NCBI GenBank assembly: GCA_021613535.1
Contig: CP075493.1
Location: forward strand, 17,546,001-17,610,000
Direction of reading: 5' to 3'
DNA from: Adineta vaga
Taxonomy: Eukaryota; Rotifera
Length of the DNA stretch: 64,000 nt
Made by a program: the position numbers and the translations under genes. The stretch's first letter is position 1. Every line of letters starts with the position of its first letter. This document shows positions 23,212 through 34,260 of the stretch, piece by piece. Below the pieces are notes generated by a model, which saw nothing but the letters and a program-made list of their open reading frames with translations, made no database searches and was not told the DNA's origin.

Positions 23212-24004
23212 TTAATATAATGAAACAAAATCTTTACTTTTGGATTTTCTTAAAGAGAAAATTATTTTCGAAATAAAAATATTGATTTGTCCATATCGTG
23301 GATCATTTTTTGATATTTTAAGTGCAGCCCAAACAGGTGGTGATCCATCAACAATATTATTTCGACATGGTGGTTGACCAGCATACATTTTATCACAGCC
23401 ATGTACTGAATCACATTCATCAACAACCATAGCTTTTGTTGTTTTACCATTTCCATGAATAGTTATCATTTTTCCACATCGACTTCCTTTATTATACCAT
23501 CCAGTTGATAAAGCAACAACTTGATGAAAATCAGAATAAAATAAACCAAAACATGCACCAGCACCACCTTGTTCAAAACTATTTAATGTTAAAATTGATG
23601 AGGATTTTGATGATGGTGAGCATTTCTATTGGGGATAACTAACACTCACTTTACAACATGTTGACATATTATCAGTAATACAAGCTGAACTAAAACAAAA
23701 GAAACATGTATCAAATAGTATCCAAAAAAAAACCAAATCAATTAAAAATTCTAACGCTATACCATAGAGAACACCCGATGATTTACATGTAGTATTCTCT
23801 ACACCACCACCACCACCGACATTACTATTACTACATTTTCCATTGGAACAAATAAATGATTCATCACAGTCATTATATGTAGAACATGGATCACAAATAC
23901 AATGACCAATCCATGAACATAAAATAGCTCTTTGATTTGAAAGACTATTAACTCCCGAAATACTAACAAATAATAACCCGAACGAAAGTCAGCATCATAC
24001 AATA
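23212..24004 (-). pseudogene. Kiwellin-like secreted protein gene with lesions
   Basis: The 3' part (23620..23212) reads [61 protein letters not shown] and [19 protein letters not shown]. These are the landmark motifs of kiwellins/ripening-related proteins, secreted double-psi beta-barrel proteins known mainly from plants and fungi. The 5' part (about 23985..23630) has a Cys-rich region (HCICDPCSTYNDCDESFICSNGKC). Lesions: TAG at 23628..23626, between SVSYPQ and KCSPSS, where Tyr is usual; a 1-nt shift between ATG (about 24000) and the signal-peptide-like SFGLLFVSISG; and a C-terminus that runs on past INIF. An intron at about 23760-23690 is likely but its phase does not close. It is either decayed or badly sequenced. 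Confidence 0.6.
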
Positions 24005-24257
24005 AATTTTAATAAAATTTTGAATCTAAAACATAGAAAATATATTTCTATATGACCATAGATTTATTTTTTATTAAAAAAAACAAATGAATATAAATTA
24101 CAACTAGTGTTTGAATAAAAAATTTAGTACATAAAGTATAGAGAAACTTTATTTTCTTTTCGATTTGATATTCTTAACAACAACATAAGACAATCCTTCC
24201 AAAAGTTCATTAGAATTAATATTATTATTTTCATAATGAAGATATATACTTTGTTTA

Positions 24258-24266
24258 CGCCCTCAC
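24258..24266. repeat. Half-copy of the palindrome arm
   Basis: CCCTCACTCACATCCTCAAG (about 24260-24279) is a lone C-rich arm. On the minus strand it reads CTTGAGGATGTGAGTGAGGG and supplies the stop of the GPCR fragment. Confidence 0.5.
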
Positions 24267-24540
24267 TCACATCCTCAAGAATTGTTTTAGAAAAATTCGT
24301 ACCGGTTGATTAGTACCTATTAATAATATTACAGTTTGTAATAAAGTGAATGCTGCAACTATTTGAAAAAATATATTCAGAGATATAGGAATATCAGCAG
24401 TTCTATTGAATAACTGTAATATCATAGGAGGAGACCACCCTCCTAGAAATGCGACAAAAGTACCAATCATTGTCTTAATGAGAAGTGCATCACGATTGTG
24501 ATTTACTTGACCACCAATGCCTATCGCGTGTACTCGACGA
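24267..24540 (-). pseudogene. Rhodopsin-like GPCR fragment (TM6-TM7 and tail)
   Basis: The open frame reads RRVHAIGIGGQVNHNRDALLIKT, then a helix MIGTFVAFLGGWSPPMILQLF, a loop, a second helix ISLNIFFQIVAAFTLLQTVILLIG and TNQPVRIFLKQFLRM. This is the TM6-TM7 end of a bdelloid GPCR. The N-terminal two thirds are missing: the frame meets the palindrome at 24543. The TGA stop lies inside a half-palindrome. Confidence 0.5.
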
Positions 24541-24542
24541 GC

Positions 24543-24612
24543 AGAGGGTGTGGGGTGTGGGTGTGGGTGTGGGTGTTAGATAGATGTAATGCTAATACTC
24601 ACACCCTCAAGA
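24543..24612. repeat. Telomere-like G/C-arm palindrome
   Basis: AGAGGGTGTGGGGTGTGGGTGTGGGTGTGGGTG, a spacer with TAGATAGATGTAATGCTAATAC, then TCACACCCTCAAGATG. Confidence 0.8.
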
Positions 24613-24908
24613 TGAATTCATAAGTTTTGATTTCAACATAGAATTCTGCTTGCTGAAAATTGATTTCTAAAATTTTTATATTGGTTGTCACACTGTGACA
24701 ATGTGATAAAAATATGTACGAATTGGATATTCCCCGTTTTTATTTTTACTGGATACGATTCTTTTCCTTCTCGATAGCGTTTGCAGTCGAAGTAAATAAG
24801 GAAAAAAAACGTAACAGAACAGAATTAATGTCGTGTATCACGTACTCAATGTTTTTTTTGCATTTATTTCTTTTTTGTCGTTTTTTTCTATCAGTTTTAT
24901 TTCTTGAT

Positions 24909-24970
24909 ATCTTGAGGATGTGGGTGAGGGTTCTTCTGTATTTTTTACATTCACACCCACACCCACACCA
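24909..24970. repeat. Telomere-like G/C-arm palindrome
   Basis: TATCTTGAGGATGTGGGTGAGGGT, an AT-rich spacer, then CACACCCACACCCACACC. It lies about 120 nt upstream of the phosphatase start codon, so it may sit in the promoter or leader. Confidence 0.75.
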
Positions 24971-25087
24971 TACTGTTCGTGTGCAAGACCTATACTCATT
25001 TCTTCTCATGAGACATTTTATTTTTTTTCTGCTCTCTGTAAAAGGAACGGATCGAATGCCAATTCGTTATTTGACTTTTCTAGACAA

Positions 25088-25780
25088 ATGACTGATACAC
25101 ATGCTCAAGTACGTCTTTGTTTGATTCGTCATGCTCAATCCGAAGCAAATCTAACCAAACAAACTCTATGCGGTCAAAATATTTCATGTGTATTAACTCC
25201 GCTTGGACATGAACAATCTGTTCTACTTGGCAAACGATTGAAATATCAAAATGCCAGCTTCGATTATGTCTTATGCTCGACGGCTACACGTGCCAAACAA
25301 ACAGCCGAAATTGTCTTGAAAATCATGGATATTGATTTCTCAAAAGTAATTCTTTCGAGTGCATTTTTAGAACAATCACAGGGCAACTGGGAAGGAGTGA
25401 GCCGTTTCTTATGTTATACGAGTGATGTCATGAAACAAATGAATGAATTACATTTTGAATTCATTCCACCCGAAGGTGAATCATTACGAATGGTACAAAA
25501 ACGTGCGATTGACTTTTTAGAACCCTATATTGAACAAGCCAAACAACGAAGTCTAGACGAGAAAAGAGAAATCACTATTGTAATTTTTACACATGCCAAT
25601 TTTATACGAGCTGTATTACAATATTACACTCAAAGTAATCCTCGATATGCATGGATTATTGGACAAGCGAATACAGCCATTACAGAGATTTTATTTTATC
25701 AACATGGAATATCTTTAGTCAAAGTTAATGATAGTGCTCATTTATTGTTTCCCATTCCAGAAACGTCCAAACAAAGTTGA
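25088..25780 (+). CDS. Histidine phosphatase (phosphoglycerate mutase-like)
   Basis: Intact single-exon 230-aa protein. The catalytic N-terminal motif is LIRHAQSEAN (family LxRHGxTxxN) with His15 as the predicted phospho-acceptor. SQGNWEG corresponds to the proton-donor Glu region (usually GxWEG), and FTHANFIRA holds the second His (family SHGGFIR). The enzyme would hydrolyse phosphate monoesters in the cytosol; the substrate cannot be told from sequence. Small eukaryotic relatives include TIGAR and Sts-type enzymes. I chose ATG 25088 because everything upstream is low-complexity and includes a telomere-like palindrome, although the frame is open farther 5'. Confidence 0.8.
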   Translation: MTDTHAQVRLCLIRHAQSEANLTKQTLCGQNISCVLTPLGHEQSVLLGKRLKYQNASFDYVLCSTATRAKQTAEIVLKIMDIDFSKVILSSAFLEQSQGNWEGVSRFLCYTSDVMKQMNELHFEFIPPEGESLRMVQKRAIDFLEPYIEQAKQRSLDEKREITIVIFTHANFIRAVLQYYTQSNPRYAWIIGQANTAITEILFYQHGISLVKVNDSAHLLFPIPETSKQS

Positions 25781-26069
25781 TATCAGTCGATCGAACAACA
25801 TTTGACTTCATGGTAATTATGGATATTTTGAAGTTATGAGTGTATCTCTTCTTCTTTCACATCCACACACTTGTTTACAGCTTTTTACGAATCGTTCTAT
25901 AGAACATGGTTACATAGTGACGATCGCGCGACATGAATGTTTTTAACAAAATAAGCTATTACTCATGCTTTATCTGTTTTCTTTTACTAATTTCTAAGCA
26001 AACAATCTTATCCTATATTAAATATCATGAAAAGTACGATAATATCATTTTTAAAACAGAACAGAGAAA

Positions 26070-27487
26070 ATGGCGTGCTTAATAATAACTATTGGTGTCC
26101 TTGCTTTTATCGTTAGCGGTGGCAACAGCATGAATTGTCCAAATCGACAGTGGATCGAAGAGTCGTTGAACAAGTCTCATATTCCAGGAGCCGTTATCGT
26201 TGTTATTAATGCTACTCATACACTCTACGAGCAAGGTTTTGGCTACCAATCTCTTTCTCCACCACAAATGATGGATGTAGAAAAATCCATTTTTAGTGTG
26301 GCTTCGATCTCGAAAACATTCATTGCTACTGCTGTCATGCAACTTGTTGAAGAGGAACGTGTTGATCTCGATGCAGATATCAATCAATATTTATCGGAAT
26401 CACGTTATTGTATTTTTCATCCGAAGTATCCTTCTCATTCGATTACTCTGCGTAAATTACTTTCGCATTCAGCATCGATCGCTGTAGATGAATATCTACA
26501 ACTCAGCTTGTATCGCCCGGGTGATGTTGCCTTCGAACAGTCAACATTAGCTGATACATTGTTGCCCAATGTGAATTGGAATAGTTCTCATTGGCTACCA
26601 AAACCACCAGGTAGTGTGACATTTTATTCGAATGATGGTTCATCACTAGCTGGATTAGTCGTTGAACGGATGACAAATATGTCTTATGATAGATATGTTA
26701 AAGAAAAAATTCTCCAACCACTTAATATCGATATCAACAAAGTAGGTATTAGACTAGCCGATTTTGCAAATAGAGAAGAGCTCGTCAAGCATTATGCCTA
26801 TGCTTTCAATGCGTCTCATCTCAGTTCGTGGACAGAAGGAATGCCACAATAAAATGTGACACCGTTGCTGGTATAAGTACAAAAATAAAATTTCTAAAAT
26901 TAATATCTATATTTTCTTGACAGGAAAGTTTTCCAACTTGGCTATACATTCCTTTCTTTGGCTTCAATGTCTATCCTTCTGGTCTCTTTCGCATGTCAGC
27001 TCGTTCTTTATCTGTATTTCTTCGAATTTTTATCAACAATGGATCTTCTCTTCTCAGTCCTCGATCAATTGCTGAAATGCAGATAGTGGTCGGTGGTGGT
27101 CTCATTCCATACTATGGACAAGATGCGACCAACAATTCAGAAGAGACATCACCCATCAAAGTTGGACTCAGTTGGTATTGGCAGACTTTGAGCGATGGAC
27201 GGCGATATATTGGTCATACTGGTTCACTTCCAGGTGCGTTACATTGGATGTTGGTCAATGAAAAGCATAATTTAGGAATGATTATTCTCACTAATGGAGA
27301 TGGTAATGTTCCAAGTGATCGATCGAAAGAAATTCATCAACTATTTCAAAATATTAGTCTTGCACTATTTCAATGTTTCGAAACTGATATTATTAATTCG
27401 TCTGCATGTCGTACAAATGTCACTTTCTTTAGATTTTCAACAATTATTTTGCTTCTTTTTCTTATACGAACATCTTTTTCTACATAA
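26070..27487 (+). CDS. Serine beta-lactamase-like (class C/LACTB type) protein, one in-frame stop
   Basis: Two exons, 26070..26870 and 26924..27487, join in phase. The protein starts with a signal-peptide-like helix (MACLIITIGVLAFIVSGG). It carries the three penicillin-binding-fold motifs: SISK (Ser79, Lys82), YSN (Tyr186) and HTG (His365), in the right order and spacing. It ends in a hydrophobic tail (FSTIILLLFLIR), which suggests membrane or GPI anchoring. Several N-glycosylation sequons fit a secreted serine hydrolase. Animal relatives are peptidases/esterases rather than antibiotic-degrading enzymes. TAA at 26850-26852 (GMPQ, stop, NVTPLL) cuts exon 1 just before the intron; one base change from a Leu TTA would explain it. 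Exon 2 is otherwise undamaged. Confidence 0.75.
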
Positions 27488-27566
27488 AATAGAAAAGCGA
27501 ATTTAATACACATCTTGAGGATAAGGATGAATAAAAGCTATCACAATGCATTTCGATCTAGTTAAA

Positions 27567-27620
27567 CATCTTGAGAGTGTGGGTGTGAAAGAAGAGGAGA
27601 TACCCACACCCTCAAGATGG
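27567..27620. repeat. Telomere-like palindrome with matching flanks
   Basis: CATCTTGAGAGTGTGGGTGTG, a purine-rich spacer, then ACCCACACCCTCAAGATG. The outer CATCTTGAG/CTCAAGATG also pair, so the whole 54 nt can fold. A related half (CATCTTGAGGATAAGGATG) lies at 27511. Confidence 0.85.
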
Positions 27621-28172
27621 TTATATGAATTACGTGTTGTACAAATCTTTCTGAATATCTGATTAGATGACTGGGCGTTCAGAAATAAAAATACACGAAA
27701 TTTCTAATGAATAGATCATACAAAAATATAAATAAGAAAGGAATGTGATTATAACTTGTTACAATACTGTTACCTGACTATTTGTAGCTGTTTTCTTCGA
27801 ATATTCATATTTCCTAGCTATATTATTGCAAAAGGGATGAATCAAATATGTATAAAACATCCTCTTCATCTATATGAGCAGATACATCCACCCTTCGGTG
27901 AAATAACCCTTACGACAAGTCATAAAAAAACACAGAAAGTAAAGATATACACTATGCTTCACTCGGTAGTTGATTTCAAGTGTAGGTGAAAGGAAAAAAG
28001 AAGTTTGACATCATCAAACTTCTGTTGCGTTCTCTGAAATAAGAATTTTGTTGGAAAGAAATTTTTTCTTTCTCATTCCTATTCCTTCAACCTCCCACAG
28101 AACACCATCATTTTGATATCGATATCAACACAAAAGAACAAAAAACAGAACACGTTATTTCCTTGTCATAAT
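27621..28172. other. Intergenic region upstream of the Mab-21 gene
   Basis: No gene recognised; presumably it holds the promoter of the following gene. Confidence 0.4.
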
Positions 28173-30707
28173 ATGATCCACACAAGAGAAACACTGTCAG
28201 TAAAAAAGATAGTAGGATTAAGCTATGCGGATAAATTACGGGAAAAAATATTGAAGAAATATTCCATTAAGGTGTTGTATCAATCATCATCGGTAGGTAA
28301 CAGTATTTTCAAGAACAGTGCATCATGTATTGAGATTAGCAGATTTTTATCAACTAAAAATAATGATTTCAGATCGATTTGCACCTGATTTTAGTCTATA
28401 GTGGGAGTAGATAGATAAGATAACGATATTGAGAACAAACGTTATTAGCATCTTTTATTGATTTAAACCGAAGACTTTTTTATTTAGTCGTTTCACGGCA
28501 AGACATCTGCAGATGAATCTATTCTAACAAAATTATGCCTGACTTTCTGTAACGCAAAGAAGGTAATTTGTTCTGGTAGTACAGTAGAAGGAAATGCAGC
28601 TGCTAATCATTTTCGTCAGGACAATAAACTGCAAGATTTCGATTATATGATCGAAATCGGTCGATTATATTCCGACGAGCAGATATTACCTGTTCGAAAT
28701 GCTCCGGGTTTCGTCATGGTTAAATGGGCAGATGACGATGAGACTGCGTATCTACCACATGATGATGGATTTGTCAATGGCTTTCAAATAAAAAAACTTT
28801 ATGCAGAATATGTTCGTGAGCAAGGTTTATTATTGGGCAGTAGAAGTGATACAAAACCGGAATCGGCTAGTGTACAGTGTGCGATGAACCTTGACATGTC
28901 TCGTATCTATTCCTCATTGCATGATGCACTTAAATACATTGAAACAATCGAACGAAACGAAATCAAGAGAAGAAATTTTCTTGCATATTGTAGATGTTGC
29001 GAAGATTATATGAAAATTGAATGTTCGAAGTTCGCTGATTTTCCTATCTCCGTACTCTGAGATGTACAGTATTACGAAGATGCATTTTCCTTATTGAGTC
29101 CAGCCTTCGGTTTTCAATTGTCAAATGATCAAAGGGCAAAAATTGAACAGATTTTAGATTTTTATTTCAAGTATGGATTACATATGAATCCCATAACACT
29201 ACACCGATTATTCAGTGAACAAGTACAACCAGAATTATCTTCTATGGACTTGGACTTGGTTCCTTCGTTGAAGCTAGAATTCTGGCCACATAATATGCAA
29301 TGGTTCCTCGAACGACTAAAAAGAAACCGACCATTGTTGTTTGAAAAAATTGAACCATTGCACATGCATATTGTACCAAAATGGTCTGGACAAGCAATAG
29401 GCAAAGAAATGCGCAAAACTCTGCGGTTTCGTTACTCGTATTCTTTGATCGAGATTAAACTAGCTGAACAGCGTTAACCAATCGAACAAATTTTGAACCG
29501 AGTAGCTCGTGGTCTGTTTTATAAATACATACATAAGAGTGCAATGGCTACATCATTGTCATCTGTTGAACAATACGTTCCATCATATTTTGTTAAAACT
29601 ACTGTCTTATGGATGTGTGAAACAATCGATTTAGATCATATTTATACTCTTATGATGGCTGACGATTCTCGAGAGGAAAAATTCTTGGCTGATCGGCTGG
29701 CCAAACGATGGATTGAATATGTATGTCCAATTCTTGAATCAACTATTTGTCCACATTATTTTATCAAAGATCTGAACATACTTGATGGATATTCGAAACA
29801 GTATTTGGACGAATTAGCATTTATTCTGCAAAACAATGTGGATCTTGACGATGAGCATGTTCCCTGTTCTCAGTTAAAAACAAGCAATCATAACGATGAA
29901 ATGATGGAACATCAGAATCAACTAGAAAAAATTACTATTGAACTAATAGATCAACCTGATTTTATTCAAGACTGTATTACACTTTGTGCGGACATGTCAT
30001 TAGATGAAAATTTTATCAAGATGCTCGTCAGTGAGGACGATGACAATAGTGATAGTGATACTGATGACGAGGATGCTTACATCGGTATATCTGCTGTTTC
30101 ACAAGGCTTTCTCTTACTACTGTTGATGGCTTTGTATGACGATTCCAATAGAAATAACTGGCAGTTATGAAAAGCATTGATCATTAGCGATGTGTCTCAT
30201 TGCTCGCCTATATTACATTCAGATCGGAAATTTATGAAAGAAAACGTGTCGTATCTTGCACTAATAATGGGTGCGGTAATCGGTGCGAAATCGATTGATA
30301 GTTTACTAACACATAGAGAGCTAGATACTATACTCAAATCGACACTTTTGTCACCATTATTGAACTTAAGTAATATAATGAACGATAATGTAACTCGAAC
30401 TTATCCATTATTATCACAACTAATAATGGGTCAGATACATAGCCGGCCAGTCACGCAAGATCCATCCGAAAATATCAACCAGTTTGTCGATATTTTCCAA
30501 GACTATTTCAATGTGGTTAGTGAATTGTTCCGTTCAAATCGCGCACGCATGTCTAATATTTTAACTCCAGAAATAATTGAAACTGCAAGTCAAACTGATT
30601 TCATGAAAGATGAATCAACGATAAGAGAAGAAATCACGTCAGAAAATCAAGTGCTAGGAAAACATCGGATCCTGCTCGAATCAATTCCGGATATCGAATT
30701 GGATTGA
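28173..30707 (+). pseudogene. Mab-21/cGAS-like nucleotidyltransferase-fold protein, three in-frame stops
   Basis: Exon 1 is 28173..28292 and exon 2 is 28488..30707 (TTTAG acceptor), in phase. The nucleotidyltransferase-fold signature is present: CSGSTVEGNAAA followed by DFDYMIEIG (GS motif and DxD metal site). The C-terminal Mab-21 helical motif is LRFRYSYSLIEIKL. A long tail with an acidic run (DDDNSDSDTDDED) and hydrophobic segments follows. Stops lie at 29058-29060 (TGA), 29475-29477 (TAA) and 30168-30170 (TGA), all in one otherwise open frame over 2.2 kb. Mab-21-fold proteins include developmental factors and cyclic-dinucleotide-making sensors (cGAS, cGLRs); which this resembles is open. 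The final TGA at 30705 is made by the start of a telomere-like palindrome. Confidence 0.65.
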
Positions 30708-30754
30708 GGGTGTGGATGTGAAGATAAAAGTAAAAGAGTTAGGCACACCCACAC
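30704..30754. repeat. Telomere-like palindrome at a gene end
   Basis: TTGAGGGTGTGGATGTG, a purine-rich spacer, then CACACCCACACCCATC. Its TGA is the stop codon of the Mab-21-like frame. Confidence 0.8.
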
Positions 30755-32339
30755 CCATCTACAACAATTCTTCCATTTTATTTCCATTTTTTGACATCAG
30801 TTTCTGCAAAAGAAAAGTATACTAAAATTCTATTTTGAGAAGAAATTTCATCTGTAATTTTATTTTCTTACACACAAAATAAAACGAAAACAATGCTTTT
30901 CATAATATTTCTCAATAAAATTTCGATTTAAAAAAAAACCAAAATTATTCAAAATAACATTTTTCAACATATGTGTTTCTCAAAGAAATCGATTGAATCT
31001 TATTTTCCTCGAAAGGTCAATTACATTCTTTCAAAGAATAAAAATTCGATTCTTTTTCTTTCCGGATAATTATACATATAAAGATGATGAAATATTTGTT
31101 CAGAAAGAAAAGAAAAAAAGAATCAATAAGTATATTTAAGACTGCACGAAAAATATTTTGTAAACTTATTTTTATATATCAAATAAGAAAAAAAGGAAAT
31201 AGTTATGTCAATAACAGTACGTGAGACGCAACATTACAAAACGATGATGAAACAAATGACAACACATAAGATAAAAATGAATGGTTACGAAAAACTGAAA
31301 GGATTGTTGTTGAATGCTCTCATTCAAGTCATAATCAGAACTATTATCAATCATGCAATTTCTATGAAGAGTCCGTCTATTATGGTGATGGTGGTAAAAA
31401 ATGTCTCAACTATCGAGTTTGGATACGCGATGATATATTCAAATATATGAATGATTTGGAAACTGATATAAGATATAAGAATTGTTAGACATATTTTATG
31501 CATTAAATGACAAACGAAAAGATTTCCATAAATATCCATCACACATCCACTTGATGCCGCGAATGAATAGTCTTGTTATGGAACATAAAGAACTATGCAA
31601 TACGTTTTCTTTTCTTCTATGTCTACAAATATACATACATATTTCCTTCGTTCTGTTAAGTATAACCTCGACATGTTGTATTGATCTTACAAATGTGTGG
31701 ATGTGCACTCGTTTATTTTATCCTTTAAGAAGCTCTCTGTTATTCAGATAAAGCCTATCACATTACCAAATACGAATCTAACGGGTCTTCTCTGTTCTAA
31801 TTGGTTTATTTTCTTGATATGAAATAAACTACATTTCGTATAACTGATACTTTATCTTCTATTTACTTTACTTTTTCAAAGTGAAATAAAGATAAAGTTC
31901 CATCTCTGTTTCTTCGGCTAGCGTGTTTTGTTCACTTCCTAGGATCATCCAAATCGGTAGTAAGACAATAGGTGTCTAAATCCATACTACTTGCATACAT
32001 ACTGGTGAATATTTTATTAACGAGTAAATTAGTAAGTCTGTAGTAGTCGCAATAGAACCGCATAAGTCATATTTTTCTGTCATGTATCGTATCAGTATAT
32101 CCGATGTCAATTTTGCTGTACACCCCTGTACGGTGCTAGAACACAACATGATCTTATTTTTACCGTTAAAAGTATATTGAAAAATGCTTGCTTATTCAGA
32201 CTATACATCACAATAGATAATAGTATGTGACACATACTATGTGTTAAAAAAGAAGATGACATTCAACAAAATCAAGATATTTTAATTTTGAGTTTACGTG
32301 AACTTTTAATATACTTTCATTTTTTTCCAAAGCGCTTAA
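30755..32339. other. Gene-poor region with an unidentified open stretch
   Basis: An open stretch at about 31270-31485 (+) reads ECSHSSHNQNYYQSCNFYEE...KCLNYRVWIRDDIFKYM in one frame. It could be a decayed exon, but I do not recognise it. The rest is AT-rich with nothing supportable. Confidence 0.35.
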
Positions 32340-32975
32340 ACTTTCAAAAGATATCCTCAAGTGTATCTACACAAGTTCGAATTACTCTATTCATTGAGCA
32401 ACCTCAACCAACGTTTTCGAAATATTCTCACACCTTATTTCGACGATATAAATCTGACTGAAGCAGAAGATCAATCTTATAAATACATTGACTTTCTAAT
32501 CAAGTTTATTATTCCGACTTTGGGACATGACATTTATTCTCTGAAAATCCCTGAAACATATACGTATACTTGATAATCGTATTCGTTACTTAACTAACCT
32601 CAATACTTTGATGTTGACATTTGAATGGCATCGGTACTATTACTTTTATGTATCCAAAGAAATTCTATCACAGCCTACTTTAACTGAACTTACTCTTGTA
32701 GGACTAAGTCGATAAGAATCAAAGGAAATTTTTTCTACAATAACTCATAATTTGACCACGCTAACTTCAATCTGTCACGATAATCTAAATGATTTCGATT
32801 ATGAAGTGCAAATGCCATATATTAGGTGTGTCGATCAGTGTAGAGGGCATTACCATACTTGGGAAAGTTCTCAAAGTTACAAAGAATATCGAAGAATTGA
32901 ACTTATCTATGTCTACCTTTGGTTATTTCACCCTCATCCACCCATCCACCCTTTTCTCCGCTTGTCATAAGCAAC
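32340..32975 (+). pseudogene. F-box/LRR-type protein remnant
   Basis: The first part reads YLHKFELLYSLSNLNQRFRNILTPYFDDINLT ... FIIPTLGHDIYSLKIPET. This matches the F-box-like start of a large bdelloid family (ELLYSFSNLN-RF). After stops and frameshifts, scraps of leucine-rich repeats are seen (PTLTELTLVGLSR, then in another frame VEGITILGKVLKVTKNIEELNLS). F-box proteins link substrates to SCF ubiquitin ligases. This copy has no continuous frame beyond 70 residues and is a decayed relic. Confidence 0.45.
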
Positions 32976-33124
32976 AAGAAAAGAACCATACATGTTTACA
33001 GTCAATTTCAAGCTGGTTTTTTTATTGATAACTAAAAAGAGCATATAAAAAATAGTGGCCCTTTCGAAGTATCTCATTGTAAGTCTTATACATATTATGT
33101 AATCTTATAGAAACAGACACGCAT

Positions 33125-33710
33125 TCAAATTGATGCTGGCAAGTTTATCGCAGGCATGTTAATATCAGCTCCGTCTTCATACTGCGTCAGCTCCACTGTC
33201 AAAAATCCACCCGATATTTCAACTCCGTCACCTTTAGCTACAACATCGACCACATGTAAGCCACCTGACAGATAAATTATATCAGTTTTTGAACAATGAA
33301 ACCATTCATGTATATTGTTGTTGGAACGAAATGAGCCATCGGCACCGTCGCCATGTGACATATTTGAAGTGAGCTTGTCGCCGATTATTAAATGATTGTC
33401 CACGCGTATTCGCATGAACATATGTGTATTCACTATTCGACAAACAGCTTGATATCGGATACGATAAAGCATAGGCGTTTGATGGTAAAAAGGGAAAACG
33501 AGGCCTGGGATTTGAATATAAACGGTAGGTGGATTAAGAATAAATGTGTAAACAGTCTGGAACTTTCGATAGAAGCGTTGTGCTTGTATTAGGCAGTTGG
33601 AACTTTTGGGCTGTGTCTGGTTGATGTAGATTACATCGGATGGCTGAACCAAACTATTTACTTCAAAAAAAGTGAAAATAAGTATAATTGAAATTTGAAT
33701 GAGATGTATT
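33125..33710 (-). CDS. Putative secreted beta-rich protein, unusual start
   Basis: The open frame reads from a signal-peptide-like segment (IHLIQISIILIFTFFEVNS, about 33709-33655) into VQPSDVIYINQ and a beta-strand-rich domain with KVRYQ-like YRIRYQAVCRIV, FMRIRVDNHLIIGDKL, IIYLSGGLHVVDVVAKGDGVEI and GGFLTVELTQYEDGADI. The stop is at 33125. The pattern suggests a C1q/TNF-like jelly-roll or a lectin, but I cannot name it. There is no ATG before the signal segment: the codon where one would be expected is ATA. Either an upstream exon supplies the start or the start codon is lost. The frame itself is undamaged. Confidence 0.5.
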
Positions 33711-34260
33711 TTTCAAATCAAGTTTTTGTATATGTTGTCAGTGAAGTGAAATACGCAGTCTTTTTATTCAACTGTTTTATCATTATTTTCGACGATAAAA
33801 AAGCACTTCATATATATATATGAATACTTAAATAGCGATTATCATGATAAGAAAAGTAAATTTAATCCACCCTTATCAGCATCTGGATTCGGATTTATCC
33901 GATTAATTCTTTGAGAGCGAAAGCCATAAATTTCCAACTTCAGAATTTGAATAATGTACTTAAATGAGAGACTACAAGGATATATTTGTTTTATAGGAAT
34001 TTGTTCTAAGATTTACACGCACAAAATGGTATCTTTATTCGTTTCTTCTATCGAATAATTTTTATACAAGAAGTAATTTAGATAGTTGTCGATATTCGCT
34101 ATACAGGATTATAGACATATGAAAATGCAAAGAAACAAAATCATATTTTCATCTTTATAGATTCTCGAATTGAGAGTGACAAACTCGCTGTGATAGTTCG
34201 GAAATAAGAAACAAATCTGAAGGTTCAAAAAGATTATTCATTCTTCTTCACAAATAAAAA
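33711..34260. other. AT-rich intergenic region
   Basis: It contains a TA run at about 33812-33822. No gene recognised. Confidence 0.5.

Noticed and set aside
24714-25087. N-terminal extension of the histidine phosphatase
   Set aside because: The frame is open upstream from 24920 but consists of palindrome and AT-rich sequence; the domain begins right after ATG 25088.
5452-30170. Stop-codon reassignment to explain in-frame stops
   Set aside because: TAA, TAG and TGA all occur inside genes and also end intact genes (25780, 44458, 60832, 7404), so no alternative code fits.
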